Shown here: in pieces, positions 13,600-21,806 of the stretch
How positions within the stretch are numbered: the stretch's first letter is position 1
How the letters are laid out: each line of letters begins with the position of its first letter
Source: Pampus argenteus
Lineage: Eukaryota > Chordata > Actinopteri > Scombriformes > Stromateidae
Assembly (NCBI GenBank): GCA_036937835.1
Contig: CM072863.1
Location: forward strand, 14,992,001-15,056,000
DNA length: 64,000 nt
Reading direction: 5' to 3'
The notes under the pieces: generated by a model
What the model saw: only the letters and a program-made list of their open reading frames with translations
Told to the model about the DNA's origin: nothing
Databases searched by the model: none
Position numbers and translations under genes: made by a program

Positions 13600-13690
13600 G
13601 CAAGAGAGCGCTAATTAATTAATGGACCCCCAGCCAGCCTACATGTCACGATGTTGTCGTGCTGATGTGCTTGTGTTTCTGTGTTAACAG
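13600..13690 (+). repeat. 91-bp direct repeat copy 2 inside the 5' LTR
   Basis: It starts exactly 372 bp after copy 1. Its 3' end has a CTGAT branch-site-like word, then a T/G-rich tract and TTAACAG, which is acceptor-like. It is followed by TAAAGTAAAG rather than GTGAGC. It matches 21024-21114 in the 3' LTR. Confidence 0.95.
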
Positions 13691-13758
13691 TAAAGTAAAG
13701 ACTCAAAAACTCATGCACGCCTGAGAGTAATCCTTTGTGCTCAAGTGTGCAACAAACT

Positions 13759-13776
13759 TGGTGGCCCGTACGGGGA
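13759..13776 (+). promoter_or_regulatory. Primer-binding site
   Basis: TGGTGGCCCGTACGGGGA begins 4 nt after the end of the 5' LTR and starts with TGG, complementary to a tRNA CCA end. Its complement would be TCCCCGTACGGGCCACCA. I could not match this to a common vertebrate tRNA from memory. The core CCCGTACGGG is a perfect palindrome. Confidence 0.75.
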
Positions 13777-13828
13777 TGATTAACGTCGCGGTCAGTGTGA
13801 CAAGAGAGCGGACGGCATAACCAGAGTG

Positions 13829-14926
13829 ATGATGTCGGGAGCGCGCAGCGACGGGGGCGCGGCTGCCTCACACCCGCTGGATCTGGAGGAGCTGGCAGAG
13901 ACCGTGTCTCAGAGACTATGGCTTTTGCAGTTGAATCAGCTTAAAACGGTGTGTGATGGAGCTAAAATCACATATGGAAATGCCTCCACAAGGCGAACGT
14001 TAATCAGACTAATAACAGACTATGTGGACAAGGTGATAAACGATGAAGAAGATGAAGTTGCAAAGTGTTATGTAGGAAATATGCTGCAAACAGTAGAACA
14101 AACAATAGGAAATACTGGAATAATTACCAGTGAAGAAGGATCAGGAAACACAACACAACACAGTACAGAAATGAGTTTAACAGATAAATATTCACAGCTG
14201 CAACTTAACAACCAAGCCCTGCAGGATGAAGTTCAGAGGCTGAATGAAAAAGTGAACGGCACATCTTCAAAGCCAGCCGCATCACCAGACAATATGTTGC
14301 CTACGATTGTCAACAAGCTTCCTGAAATGACAATACGGAGAGAATTCAAGATCTGTGGTCAGATTGGGGAAAGAGGACAGAAGGACAGACTCTCCTACAC
14401 AAATCTCATGCATCAGATTGATAAGGGCCTGAGTAAAGGACATAGTGAGGCTGAAGTGACTGAAGCAGTGGTCAAGTCAATCTGCCCAGGTTTGAGCATT
14501 CGTGATATGCTGGAGATAAAAAGTGATCTCACCCTTCCCCAGTTAAAGACTATATTAAAGGGGCATTTCAAAGAGGACAGTTCGATTGACTTATACCACA
14601 GACTTGTTAATATAACGCAAGACAGTCGTGAGTCTCCACAAAACTTCCTCTTTAGAGCAATAGAGCTAAAAGAGAGACTGTTACTTGCTTCAAGAGAAGG
14701 AGAGTCCGATGAACAGTACAGTCCTGAGCTCATCCAGAAGAAATTCTTGAGGTCAATTAGTACTGGGCTGATAAGTGACCATATTAAATTTCAGCTCAAG
14801 CCTTACCTGGATGATCGGAGAGTGACAGATGAAATACTCATCGACAAAATGAATGAGGCAGCCAGTGTGGAATCGGAAAGGCAAAGTAAGCAAAGGAAAA
14901 ACATGAGCAGCAAAGCCCAAAAGTAA
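13829..14926 (+). CDS. Gag-like capsid polyprotein of the gypsy element
   Basis: Structural protein that would form the intracellular virus-like particle in which the element RNA is copied. I start at the ATG at 13829, giving 365 aa; the codon before it (13826) is GTG, an unlikely start in a eukaryote. Residues about 32-66 (LNQLKTVCDG...LIRLITDY) resemble a SAP-type helical motif. Residues about 116-142 look like a short coiled coil. Residues about 170-345 have the helical, charged look of a retrotransposon capsid. There is no CCHC zinc knuckle in this frame; it sits in Pol instead. The C-terminal end is basic (RQSKQRKNMSSKAQK). The stop at 14924-14926 lies 17 nt before the first pol ATG, and the open pol frame overlaps gag by 37 nt. 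Role and fold assignment are by resemblance. Confidence 0.88.
   Translation: MMSGARSDGGAAASHPLDLEELAETVSQRLWLLQLNQLKTVCDGAKITYGNASTRRTLIRLITDYVDKVINDEEDEVAKCYVGNMLQTVEQTIGNTGIITSEEGSGNTTQHSTEMSLTDKYSQLQLNNQALQDEVQRLNEKVNGTSSKPAASPDNMLPTIVNKLPEMTIRREFKICGQIGERGQKDRLSYTNLMHQIDKGLSKGHSEAEVTEAVVKSICPGLSIRDMLEIKSDLTLPQLKTILKGHFKEDSSIDLYHRLVNITQDSRESPQNFLFRAIELKERLLLASREGESDEQYSPELIQKKFLRSISTGLISDHIKFQLKPYLDDRRVTDEILIDKMNEAASVESERQSKQRKNMSSKAQK
14890..14926 (+). other. gag/pol overlap; candidate -1 frameshift or reinitiation zone
   Basis: The pol frame opens after a stop at 14887-14889, so the two frames overlap by 37 nt before the gag stop. In gag register the run G-AAA-AAC occurs at 14896-14902. 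It resembles the A-AAA-AAC slippery heptamer, but the first base is G, so peptidyl-site re-pairing would be imperfect. Alternatively ribosomes could reinitiate at the ATG at 14944. Confidence 0.4.
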
Positions 14927-14943
14927 ATGAGCTACAGACAGAA

Positions 14944-17900
14944 ATGCAGGTGAGTCAACAGGGTCGAAGGGCTGAAGACAAAATGCAGATTCAAGAGCAG
15001 TCAGCGGAAGTTATGATGCATAAAAGCCGCAAAACGCCTGCTGTTGGCAGTTCGAAAGACTCAGAACTTTATGAGACGGTCAGGTTGCTAAGAGAAGGGA
15101 TGGCAGAACTCAGGAAAAGCATAGCCAGCGCCCCTGTCCCTCCCCGCCATGCTCGCACAAGTGTGAGAAGAGGATGTAGAGCATGTCAGGAGCAGGGAAC
15201 AGGTGATCGTTGTGAGCACTGCTTCAAGTGCGGTCAGTCTGGACACTTTTCAAGAGGCTGTAGAGGACAACGGGGACTGAAATCAGATGGCATGAATGTC
15301 ACAATTCAGACTGTTACACCCCCGAAGGCATTAGCCCCAAGTCAGGTGGAACCAGACGACAAAGTGCATGAGCTTCTCTGTAGCCGTATCAGGGAACTAG
15401 AAGCAGGATTAGAGAAAAGTGGGATGGCTGAACAGACTGTAGGTGCCACCTATGCTAGCCATCTTTCCTTACATCGCCAAGCCAAGCTGAGAGCACTCAT
15501 TGGGAAAAAATGTATGGTGGACTGTTTTTTTGAGGGAGTGGCAACACGAGCACTGTGGGACACAGGCTCGCAAGTCACAATCATTAATGAAAGCTGGAAA
15601 AAGGCTAACCTCCCACACATCAGACTGCGGAGCATTGATGAACTGCTGGGTGAGGATGAAACCCTTGTTGGTAGAGCAGCAAACCAGACACCTATACCCT
15701 TTGCGGGTTGGGTCCAGCTCAAGTTCAAGCTGAGCTCAAAAGGGGACCCAAAGCCAGAGCTTGATGTACCAGTACTTGTTTCTAGTCAGCTAGGAGTAGC
15801 AGAACCACCAATCATTGGCTACAATGTGATTGAACTTCTGGTGATGAATGGAATGGAGCAACACCCAGACACTACACCTGCTGTGGTAAGAGAAGCTTTC
15901 TCCATTGATTGTAAGAGAGCAGACGTGCTAATACACATAGTACAGAGCCGTGATCAGAATGAGAAAGAGGGAGTGGTGAAAGTTGGGAGATTAAAGACAG
16001 TGATTCCTGCAGGCCAGACCAGAGAGGTTAAATGTACTGTGAGAACAGGTCCGCTTTCCACAAAACAGGATGTCCTTTTTGAACCAGATGAGATTAGAAA
16101 GTGGCCAGAGGGGCTGAACCTCACTGAAACTGTGATTAGTCTGCAGAAGGGAAACTGGTCGAGAATAACCATCCCAGTGACTAATGAAAACAATCATGAC
16201 ATCACTCTCACCCCCCACACAGTGCTAGGACAGCTACAACAGGTCAAGGCTACTTACCCTGTAGATGTGAGACCGACCAGCGCTAGTGAGCACACAGCAA
16301 AAGCAGATAGCACTGGTGGAGATCGAGCCTGCACAGCCAGCACTCCTGAATATGGGAAAAGGGAAACCGGACAGTTGTACACATGCACACCTGAGTCATG
16401 GGACCCTCCAGTGTCAGTTGATCATCTGACTCCGGACCAGCAGGCAAAAGTGAAACAAATGTTAAGAGAAGAATGTGCTGCATTTTCAAAAGATGACAGT
16501 GATGTGGGATGCATTCCATCACTACAGTTAAAGATCAGACTGAGTGACCCAACCCCCGTGAGGCGCACCTACATCTCTGTACCCAAGCCACTCCACAAGG
16601 AGGTGAAGGAGTATTTGGAGGACCTACTGAACAGAGGATGGATTCAAAAGTCCCGGTCTCCATACTCCTCACCAATAGTCTGTGTGCGTAAGAAGGATGG
16701 AAGTTTACGCCTATGTGTGGATTATCGGGAACTCAACCAAAAATCCATTCCTGACCGCCACCCCATCCCTCGAGTGCAGGATATGCTGAACAGCCTGAGT
16801 GGAAGTTCCTGGTTCTCGGTGCTGGACCAGGGCAAGGCATACCATCAGGGTTTCCTGGAGGAAAATAGCCGACCACTCACAGCCTTTATCACACCTTGGG
16901 GATTATATGAGTGGGTAAGGATCCCTTTTGGCCTGTCCTCAGCCCCGGCAGAATTCCAGCGCAGTATGGAAGAGTGTCTCGCAGGATTGAGAGATGAAAC
17001 ATCACAGCCTTACCTGGATGACAATCTTGTCCACAGTAAGTCTTTTGAAAACCATCTGCATGATATGAGGGAAGTGTTACGGCGTTATCAAATACATGGG
17101 GTAAAACTGACTGCCAAAAAGTGTGAAGTGTTCAAAGACAAGGTGAAATTTCTGGGGAAGATTGTATCCAAAGATGGTTACTGCATGGATCCTGCTGAAA
17201 TAGCACCCGTCCAAGCACTGAAAGATCGCAAACCTGAGACTGTGGGAGACTTGCGGAAAATGATAGGGTTCCTGTCATACTATCGTCAGTACATACCAAA
17301 CTTTTCACGCATCGCCAAGCCACTGTACAGTCTGCTAACCACAGAGAAGACTGCTGGTAGGAGTGTCCAAGAAGCAAGCATGAGCAGGAGCAAGGGAAAA
17401 CGCAGGAAGCCAGACCAGCTATCTTCAAGCCAACCCATCACCTGGACAGAAAAACACCAGCAAGTGCTCTGTCAGCTCATAGAGTGTCTGCTGCGCCCAC
17501 CAATCTTGGGTTACCCAGACTTTGAGAAACCATTTGTGCTGCATTGTGATGCCTCACAGGAGGGGCTTGGTGCAATCTTGTACCAGAGACAACAAGGCAA
17601 GCTGGTGGTCATCGGTTATGGGTCAAGAACACTAACTGCCCCCGAATCTAACTATCACCTGCACTCTGGAAAGTTAGAGTTTTTGGCAATGAAATGGGCA
17701 ATTTGTGAAAGATTCCAGGAGTACTTGTACTACGCGCCGTCATTTGTCGTCTATACCGACAATAACCCTTTGACCTATGTTTTGACCACAGCAAAACTCA
17801 ATGCCACAACACACCGTTGGATTGCAGAACTGGCTGACTTTAGGTTCTCAATAAAGTATCGGCCGGGGAGAGCCAATGGAGATGCTGATGGCTTGTCACG

Positions 17901-19926
17901 AATGCCGCTGAACATGGAACAGTACATGAACACATGTTCACAGGAAATGGAGCCTGAGACAATAAACACAGTCACACAGACACTCCAGCTTGAGTCGGAG
18001 GGACATGAACTGTGGATGTGTCCAGCCACCATCGCTGCAGCATGTAATGAGCATGAACAGGAACGTGTTACATCCCCAGTGGCAGAAATCTCCAATGAGA
18101 ACATAAAGAAAGCACAAGAGGACGATCCAGTCCTTGGAAAGGTGCGAGAGTATGTCATAACAGGACGGTGGCCTCAACTGAGAGGACGTAAAGATCGACG
18201 TGATGACATCAATATCCTGGCAAGAGAAAGAAACAAGTTGTATGTCAACGATGACGGTGTCCTGTACAGGAAGTCAGTGGCTCGAACTCAACTTGTGTTG
18301 CCTGCAGCATTTCATCAGCTGATCTACAAGGAGCTTCATGAGGAAATGGGACACCTTGGAGTGGAGCGAACACTCAGCCTGATCCGTGATCGATTCTATT
18401 GGCCCTATATGCAGAGAGATGTGGATCATTATGTGACTAAGGTGTGTAGTTGCCTGAAACGGAAACGCCCAAGCAAGCCAACTAGAGCACCGTTGGTGAA
18501 TGTGGTTACCACATATCCGTTTGAGATGGTGTCAATAGATTTCTTGCATCTGGAAAGCTGCAAAGGAGGATACGAGTACATACTCGTCGTCATTGACCAT
18601 TTCACGCGATTTGCTCAGGCATACGCCTGCACCAACAAGTCAGCAAAGACTGCAGCTGAAAAGATCTTTGGAGATTTTGTGCTGAAGTTCGGATTTCCAG
18701 CTAAGCTGCACCATGATCAAGGCAAGGAGTTTGAGAATAGGTTGTTTTCCAAGCTGGAAGAATACTGCGGCATTCAAGGTTCGCGCACAACACCTTACCA
18801 CCCAGCTGGAAACGGCCAGGCTGAGAGATTTAATAGAACGCTCCTATCAATGCTCAGAAACTTGACCGAAGATGCCAAGTCGGATTGGAAGAGTTCCTTG
18901 GCCAAAGTGGTGCACGCATATAACTGTACACGCAGTGAAGCGACAGGATTTGCCCCATACTACCTTCTCTATGGTAGGAACCCCCGGCTACCTGTTGACA
19001 TAATGTTTGGTCTTGCACCAAGTGACCAGAGCACTTCTCGCAGTGACTACACCAATAAATGGAGAAAACGGATGCAGGAAGCCTACAGACTAGCATCACA
19101 GACAGCTCAGAAGGAGCAAAGGCGAGCAAAGAGGCAGTACGACCAGAAGATGTATGGAGCTGAACTACAGCCAGGGTGCAGAGTGCTTGTTAGGAACTTC
19201 AAGGACAGAGGAGGACCGGGGAAACTCCGATCTTATTGGGAAGAACAAGTCTACGTTGTGACAGAGAGGAAGCACAATGACAGTCCTGTCTACGTAGTAC
19301 AACCAGAGAAGGGCCCTGGAAAGACTAAAACCCTCCACAGGAACCTGCTACTGCCTTGCGACTTTCTGCCTGTGGAAAGAGAGAAGCAGGTGGAGACGAA
19401 AACTGAACAGAGGAAGAGGAACAGAGACAGAAAGAGGGGAAGTCAGGCAAAACAGAAGGAAAGGGAGCCTGACAGCAGTTCAGAAGATGAAAGTCACTGG
19501 AGATTCATTAGTACACAACCAACAGAACCAGCTGTTCAGGTCCGAAGCCAGCTGAGAGTGGAAGCTGATGAATTCCAGCCACAAGCAACACAAAGAGATC
19601 TGAGACAAAGCAGTGGGGAAGAGGAGTGTCCAGATGAGACTGGAGAAAGGATGGAGCCAGAGGTGGATGATGAAAGGACAGGATCAGATCAAGCGGAGTC
19701 TTCTGATGAAGCAGACAAGAGAAACGCTGAGCGGGTGTCGTCATCTGATGAAGCAGACAAGAGAAACGCTGAGCGGGTGTCGTCATCTGATGAAGCAGAC
19801 GAGAGAGATCCTGTGGCACAGTCGTCATTGCCACCAAGAAAATATCCTTTTCGACAAAGATACCCTCCCAAAAACCTTGTCTATGACAAATTAGGTCAAC
19901 CATCAGTCACACATAGACACAGATAA
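14944..19926 (+). CDS. Pol polyprotein: zinc knuckle, protease, RT, RNase H, integrase
   Basis: 1660 aa from ATG 14944; expression may instead be by frameshift from gag. Order of domains: Cys cluster C78/C81/C90 then a CX2CX4HX4C knuckle (C93, C96, H101, C106); aspartic protease DTG at 206-208; reverse transcriptase about 540-740 with D628 and YLDD at 690-693; a basic/polar insert near 800-832; RNase H with D869, E912, D939 and a D980/D982 pair; integrase zinc region (H1132, H1137, C1168, C1170, a CXC rather than CX2C); integrase catalytic D1199, D1258, E1294 with exact D-35-E spacing; a GPY/F-like module about 1411-1470. The last 190 residues are an acidic, Ser-rich tail with a 14-residue tandem repeat. 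It would copy the element RNA into DNA and insert it. No stop or frameshift is visible. Confidence 0.97.
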   Translation: MQVSQQGRRAEDKMQIQEQSAEVMMHKSRKTPAVGSSKDSELYETVRLLREGMAELRKSIASAPVPPRHARTSVRRGCRACQEQGTGDRCEHCFKCGQSGHFSRGCRGQRGLKSDGMNVTIQTVTPPKALAPSQVEPDDKVHELLCSRIRELEAGLEKSGMAEQTVGATYASHLSLHRQAKLRALIGKKCMVDCFFEGVATRALWDTGSQVTIINESWKKANLPHIRLRSIDELLGEDETLVGRAANQTPIPFAGWVQLKFKLSSKGDPKPELDVPVLVSSQLGVAEPPIIGYNVIELLVMNGMEQHPDTTPAVVREAFSIDCKRADVLIHIVQSRDQNEKEGVVKVGRLKTVIPAGQTREVKCTVRTGPLSTKQDVLFEPDEIRKWPEGLNLTETVISLQKGNWSRITIPVTNENNHDITLTPHTVLGQLQQVKATYPVDVRPTSASEHTAKADSTGGDRACTASTPEYGKRETGQLYTCTPESWDPPVSVDHLTPDQQAKVKQMLREECAAFSKDDSDVGCIPSLQLKIRLSDPTPVRRTYISVPKPLHKEVKEYLEDLLNRGWIQKSRSPYSSPIVCVRKKDGSLRLCVDYRELNQKSIPDRHPIPRVQDMLNSLSGSSWFSVLDQGKAYHQGFLEENSRPLTAFITPWGLYEWVRIPFGLSSAPAEFQRSMEECLAGLRDETSQPYLDDNLVHSKSFENHLHDMREVLRRYQIHGVKLTAKKCEVFKDKVKFLGKIVSKDGYCMDPAEIAPVQALKDRKPETVGDLRKMIGFLSYYRQYIPNFSRIAKPLYSLLTTEKTAGRSVQEASMSRSKGKRRKPDQLSSSQPITWTEKHQQVLCQLIECLLRPPILGYPDFEKPFVLHCDASQEGLGAILYQRQQGKLVVIGYGSRTLTAPESNYHLHSGKLEFLAMKWAICERFQEYLYYAPSFVVYTDNNPLTYVLTTAKLNATTHRWIAELADFRFSIKYRPGRANGDADGLSRMPLNMEQYMNTCSQEMEPETINTVTQTLQLESEGHELWMCPATIAAACNEHEQERVTSPVAEISNENIKKAQEDDPVLGKVREYVITGRWPQLRGRKDRRDDINILARERNKLYVNDDGVLYRKSVARTQLVLPAAFHQLIYKELHEEMGHLGVERTLSLIRDRFYWPYMQRDVDHYVTKVCSCLKRKRPSKPTRAPLVNVVTTYPFEMVSIDFLHLESCKGGYEYILVVIDHFTRFAQAYACTNKSAKTAAEKIFGDFVLKFGFPAKLHHDQGKEFENRLFSKLEEYCGIQGSRTTPYHPAGNGQAERFNRTLLSMLRNLTEDAKSDWKSSLAKVVHAYNCTRSEATGFAPYYLLYGRNPRLPVDIMFGLAPSDQSTSRSDYTNKWRKRMQEAYRLASQTAQKEQRRAKRQYDQKMYGAELQPGCRVLVRNFKDRGGPGKLRSYWEEQVYVVTERKHNDSPVYVVQPEKGPGKTKTLHRNLLLPCDFLPVEREKQVETKTEQRKRNRDRKRGSQAKQKEREPDSSSEDESHWRFISTQPTEPAVQVRSQLRVEADEFQPQATQRDLRQSSGEEECPDETGERMEPEVDDERTGSDQAESSDEADKRNAERVSSSDEADKRNAERVSSSDEADERDPVAQSSLPPRKYPFRQRYPPKNLVYDKLGQPSVTHRHR
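19699..19809 (+). repeat. 42-bp tandem repeat inside the pol C-terminal tail
   Basis: Two full 42-nt units (19699-19740 and 19741-19782) and a partial third encode SSDEADKRNAERVS-like acidic/basic repeats. Because 42 is a multiple of three, copy-number change keeps the frame. Units 1 and 2 are nearly identical, which implies recent expansion. Confidence 0.9.
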
Positions 19927-20415
19927 GGTTAATAGCTAAAAGTAAGGATACAAGTTCATAGTCACATGTAAAGTTCATGGTTGATTGAAAACAGAAGAGT
20001 TCATAGTTGTATTTCGGGCTAGAATAAAAATGTAAAATATAGTATAAGTATAGTATATTTATTTCTGTGGGTTAACAAGTAGAGTACCAGAAGCTAGACC
20101 ACAGACACATACAGTAGACATGTAATGCATAGTATGTGTGGGTCTGGGAATTGTGTGATTGAGTAGTAATAAGGTCAACACCTTTCAGTCCGAGATATAT
20201 AGCCGCACCAGTTGCGGGGCAGCACTGCAGATATCACCTGGCCAGTGGCGTCTGTTGCTGATTCATGACATAAAGAGGGAGATATGTGTCATGTGAAAGA
20301 CTGTTCCTGTACAGAGAGTATCCCGAAAGACTGACTCCTGTGATCTGCTGCAATAACACAACAGTTGAAGACGAGCACTCTGGGAAATACAGAATGTCGG
20401 GACGACATTCATTTT
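19927..20415 (+). other. Non-coding 3' internal region of the gypsy element
   Basis: About 490 bp between the pol stop and the purine tract. No env-like frame, membrane segment or further enzyme domain is seen; the short open frames here are unremarkable. It would be the 3' untranslated part of the element RNA. Confidence 0.7.
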
Positions 20416-20426
20416 GGAGGGGAGAG
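20416..20426 (+). promoter_or_regulatory. Polypurine tract
   Basis: GGAGGGGAGAG ends exactly at the base before the 3' LTR, the position expected for the plus-strand DNA primer. It also fixes the LTR start at TGTGGGAC. Confidence 0.92.
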
Positions 20427-20651
20427 TGTGGGACTCATAATAATGTTGGCGATATTTATGGACACCCCCCATTCTCAGTTTGTATTCAGTGTGTTCTAGG
20501 TTCTCATTTTGTTGTAATTATTTTGTTTATTTGCAATGTGGTATTTTGGCAGAAGAGCAGCTAATAATTTCAGTAGGTTAAAAGGTGTATTGAATATATA
20601 ATTTAGGCACAGGCACTATGAGGCAGCTTAAGGGTCCTTTTTTAGGGTAGT

Positions 20652-20742
20652 GCAAGAGAGCGCTAATTAATTAATGGACCCCCAGCCAGCCTACATGTCA
20701 CGATGTTGTCGTGCTGATGTGCTTGTGTTTCTGTGTTAACAG
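20652..20742 (+). repeat. 91-bp direct repeat copy 1 inside the 3' LTR
   Basis: Identical to copy 2 at 21024-21114 and followed by GTGAGC, as in the 5' LTR. Confidence 0.95.
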
Positions 20743-21023
20743 GTGAGCTAAAAGTATACCATGGGGAAATATGAAGTTATGACATTAGCGTACAGGGTGG
20801 GGAATAACAAGACTGTGCCGCAAATGTGTGTTTATGTTCGGTTTCCATGGCAATGAAAGTTTGATGAAAATGGGCTTTACCTAACAGTAGTAAATGGCGA
20901 ATATTGATATCACCTACCTGCTAAAATATGAGTTGTGTAAGCGTGCCAGTTATTAGCATTGTGTTAGCGAGATATGTTTAAGCACAAGTGCATATGTTGT
21001 TTAGTGTGGGTATGAGAAACGGG

Positions 21024-21114
21024 GCAAGAGAGCGCTAATTAATTAATGGACCCCCAGCCAGCCTACATGTCACGATGTTGTCGTGCTGATGTGCTTGTGT
21101 TTCTGTGTTAACAG
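21024..21114 (+). repeat. 91-bp direct repeat copy 2 inside the 3' LTR
   Basis: Identical to copy 1 of this LTR over all 91 bases and followed by TAAAGTAAAG. Confidence 0.95.
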
Positions 21115-21178
21115 TAAAGTAAAGACTCAAAAACTCATGCACGCCTGAGAGTAATCCTTTGTGCTCAAGTGTGCAACA

Positions 21179-21182
21179 TGTG
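21179..21182. repeat. Target-site duplication, right copy (TGTG)
   Basis: Matches 12999-13002. Confidence 0.75.
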
Positions 21183-21798
21183 ACTTAATTGTACTGTACA
21201 GTATATATAATCTGAAGATGGATGGAGAACATGAAAAGTGAAAATGAAGTGTGCACAAAAATTTAATGACCACTTGCCTTAAAAGGTCATTGGTCATGAT
21301 ACTCTGAATAAGTCAACCCAGTACAGACAGTCTTGGGTTTCTCTTTTCTTTCTCAACCAGCGTCTCTTGCTGTGGCAGTATCTCACAATTCTATAGTTTC
21401 CTCGATTTGAAGTTGCCTCATAAGGAGCTCACAGCTTCTATCCATAGTCTCACAAAGAAGTGGTGTCTTTCTTGTACTTTCTATTGTTTGTTTTACCTTA
21501 AATTCAACCCTGGGTCATGCAGCCTGCTAGCCCTTGGATGACTCCCTAGTCATCAGATAAAATAATGCAGGCAAGAAGGAAGACAGGACAGTCCTGCAAG
21601 TATCTTAAACTGCGTATCTACACTGAACCAGACTGGTTTGAAATGAAAACACAGATGCTTGAGAAAAAGCAGGGCCGGCTATAGACATGTCTCAATAGGC
21701 AATTTTTCTTGAATAGTGGTTTAGGTTTATGCAACAAAACACCAGTTCTATGAATAAGTGGTGGTCAGCGCAGTAGTTTTGGTGTAGTGTACTGGGGA
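21183..21798. other. Non-coding spacer between gypsy and hAT insertions
   Basis: No gene is seen. At 21670-21679 the word CAGGGCCGGC, followed by a 'caataggcaa' block, resembles one terminus of another hAT-type element. I found no partner end or duplication. Confidence 0.4.
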
Positions 21799-21806
21799 GA
21801 TGACAC
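21799..21806. repeat. 8-bp target duplication, left copy (GATGACAC)
   Basis: Identical to 22777-22784 on the other side of the hAT-like element. Confidence 0.92.

Larger units (their letters stand above)
13003..13754 (+). repeat. 5' LTR (752 bp)
   Basis: It begins TGTGGGAC and ends GTGCAACA. It contains a TATA-like box (13171) and two 91-bp internal direct repeats (13228-13318 and 13600-13690). It is identical to the 3' LTR except for T instead of C at 13307. I saw no canonical AATAAA polyadenylation signal in the LTR. Confidence 0.97.
13003..21178 (+). mobile_element. Full-length Ty3/gypsy LTR retrotransposon, apparently intact and young
   Basis: This is an 8176-bp element with two 752-bp LTRs. 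It has TG...CA ends, a TGTG target duplication, a primer-binding site at 13759-13776, gag, pol, and a polypurine tract at 20416-20426 abutting the 3' LTR. The order protease, reverse transcriptase, RNase H, integrase in Pol places it in Ty3/gypsy (Metaviridae). Aligning the two LTRs by eye shows one difference (13307 T versus 20731 C), so insertion was very recent. Gag and Pol are both uninterrupted and all catalytic residues looked for are present, so the copy may be mobile-competent. No envelope-like frame lies between pol and the 3' LTR. Family-level naming is not possible without a repeat library. Confidence 0.97.
20427..21178 (+). repeat. 3' LTR (752 bp)
   Basis: Same length as the 5' LTR, with a single mismatch (C at 20731). 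Here both internal 91-bp repeats (20652-20742, 21024-21114) are identical to each other. Confidence 0.97.

Noticed and set aside
13826..13828. Gag start at 13826
   Set aside because: The codon is GTG. The next codon, at 13829, is ATG and is the better start for a eukaryotic element.
19508..19903. 131-codon open frame on the minus strand opposite the pol tail
   Set aside because: It is antisense to the acidic repeat region of pol and open because of repeat composition; no independent evidence.
20286..20564. 92-codon frame running into the 3' LTR as a possible env or accessory gene
   Set aside because: No signal peptide, membrane segment or known motif, and it crosses the purine tract and LTR boundary.
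21670..21720. Second hAT element starting CAGGGCCGGC
   Set aside because: Only one end is recognisable; no matching terminus or 8-bp duplication was found.
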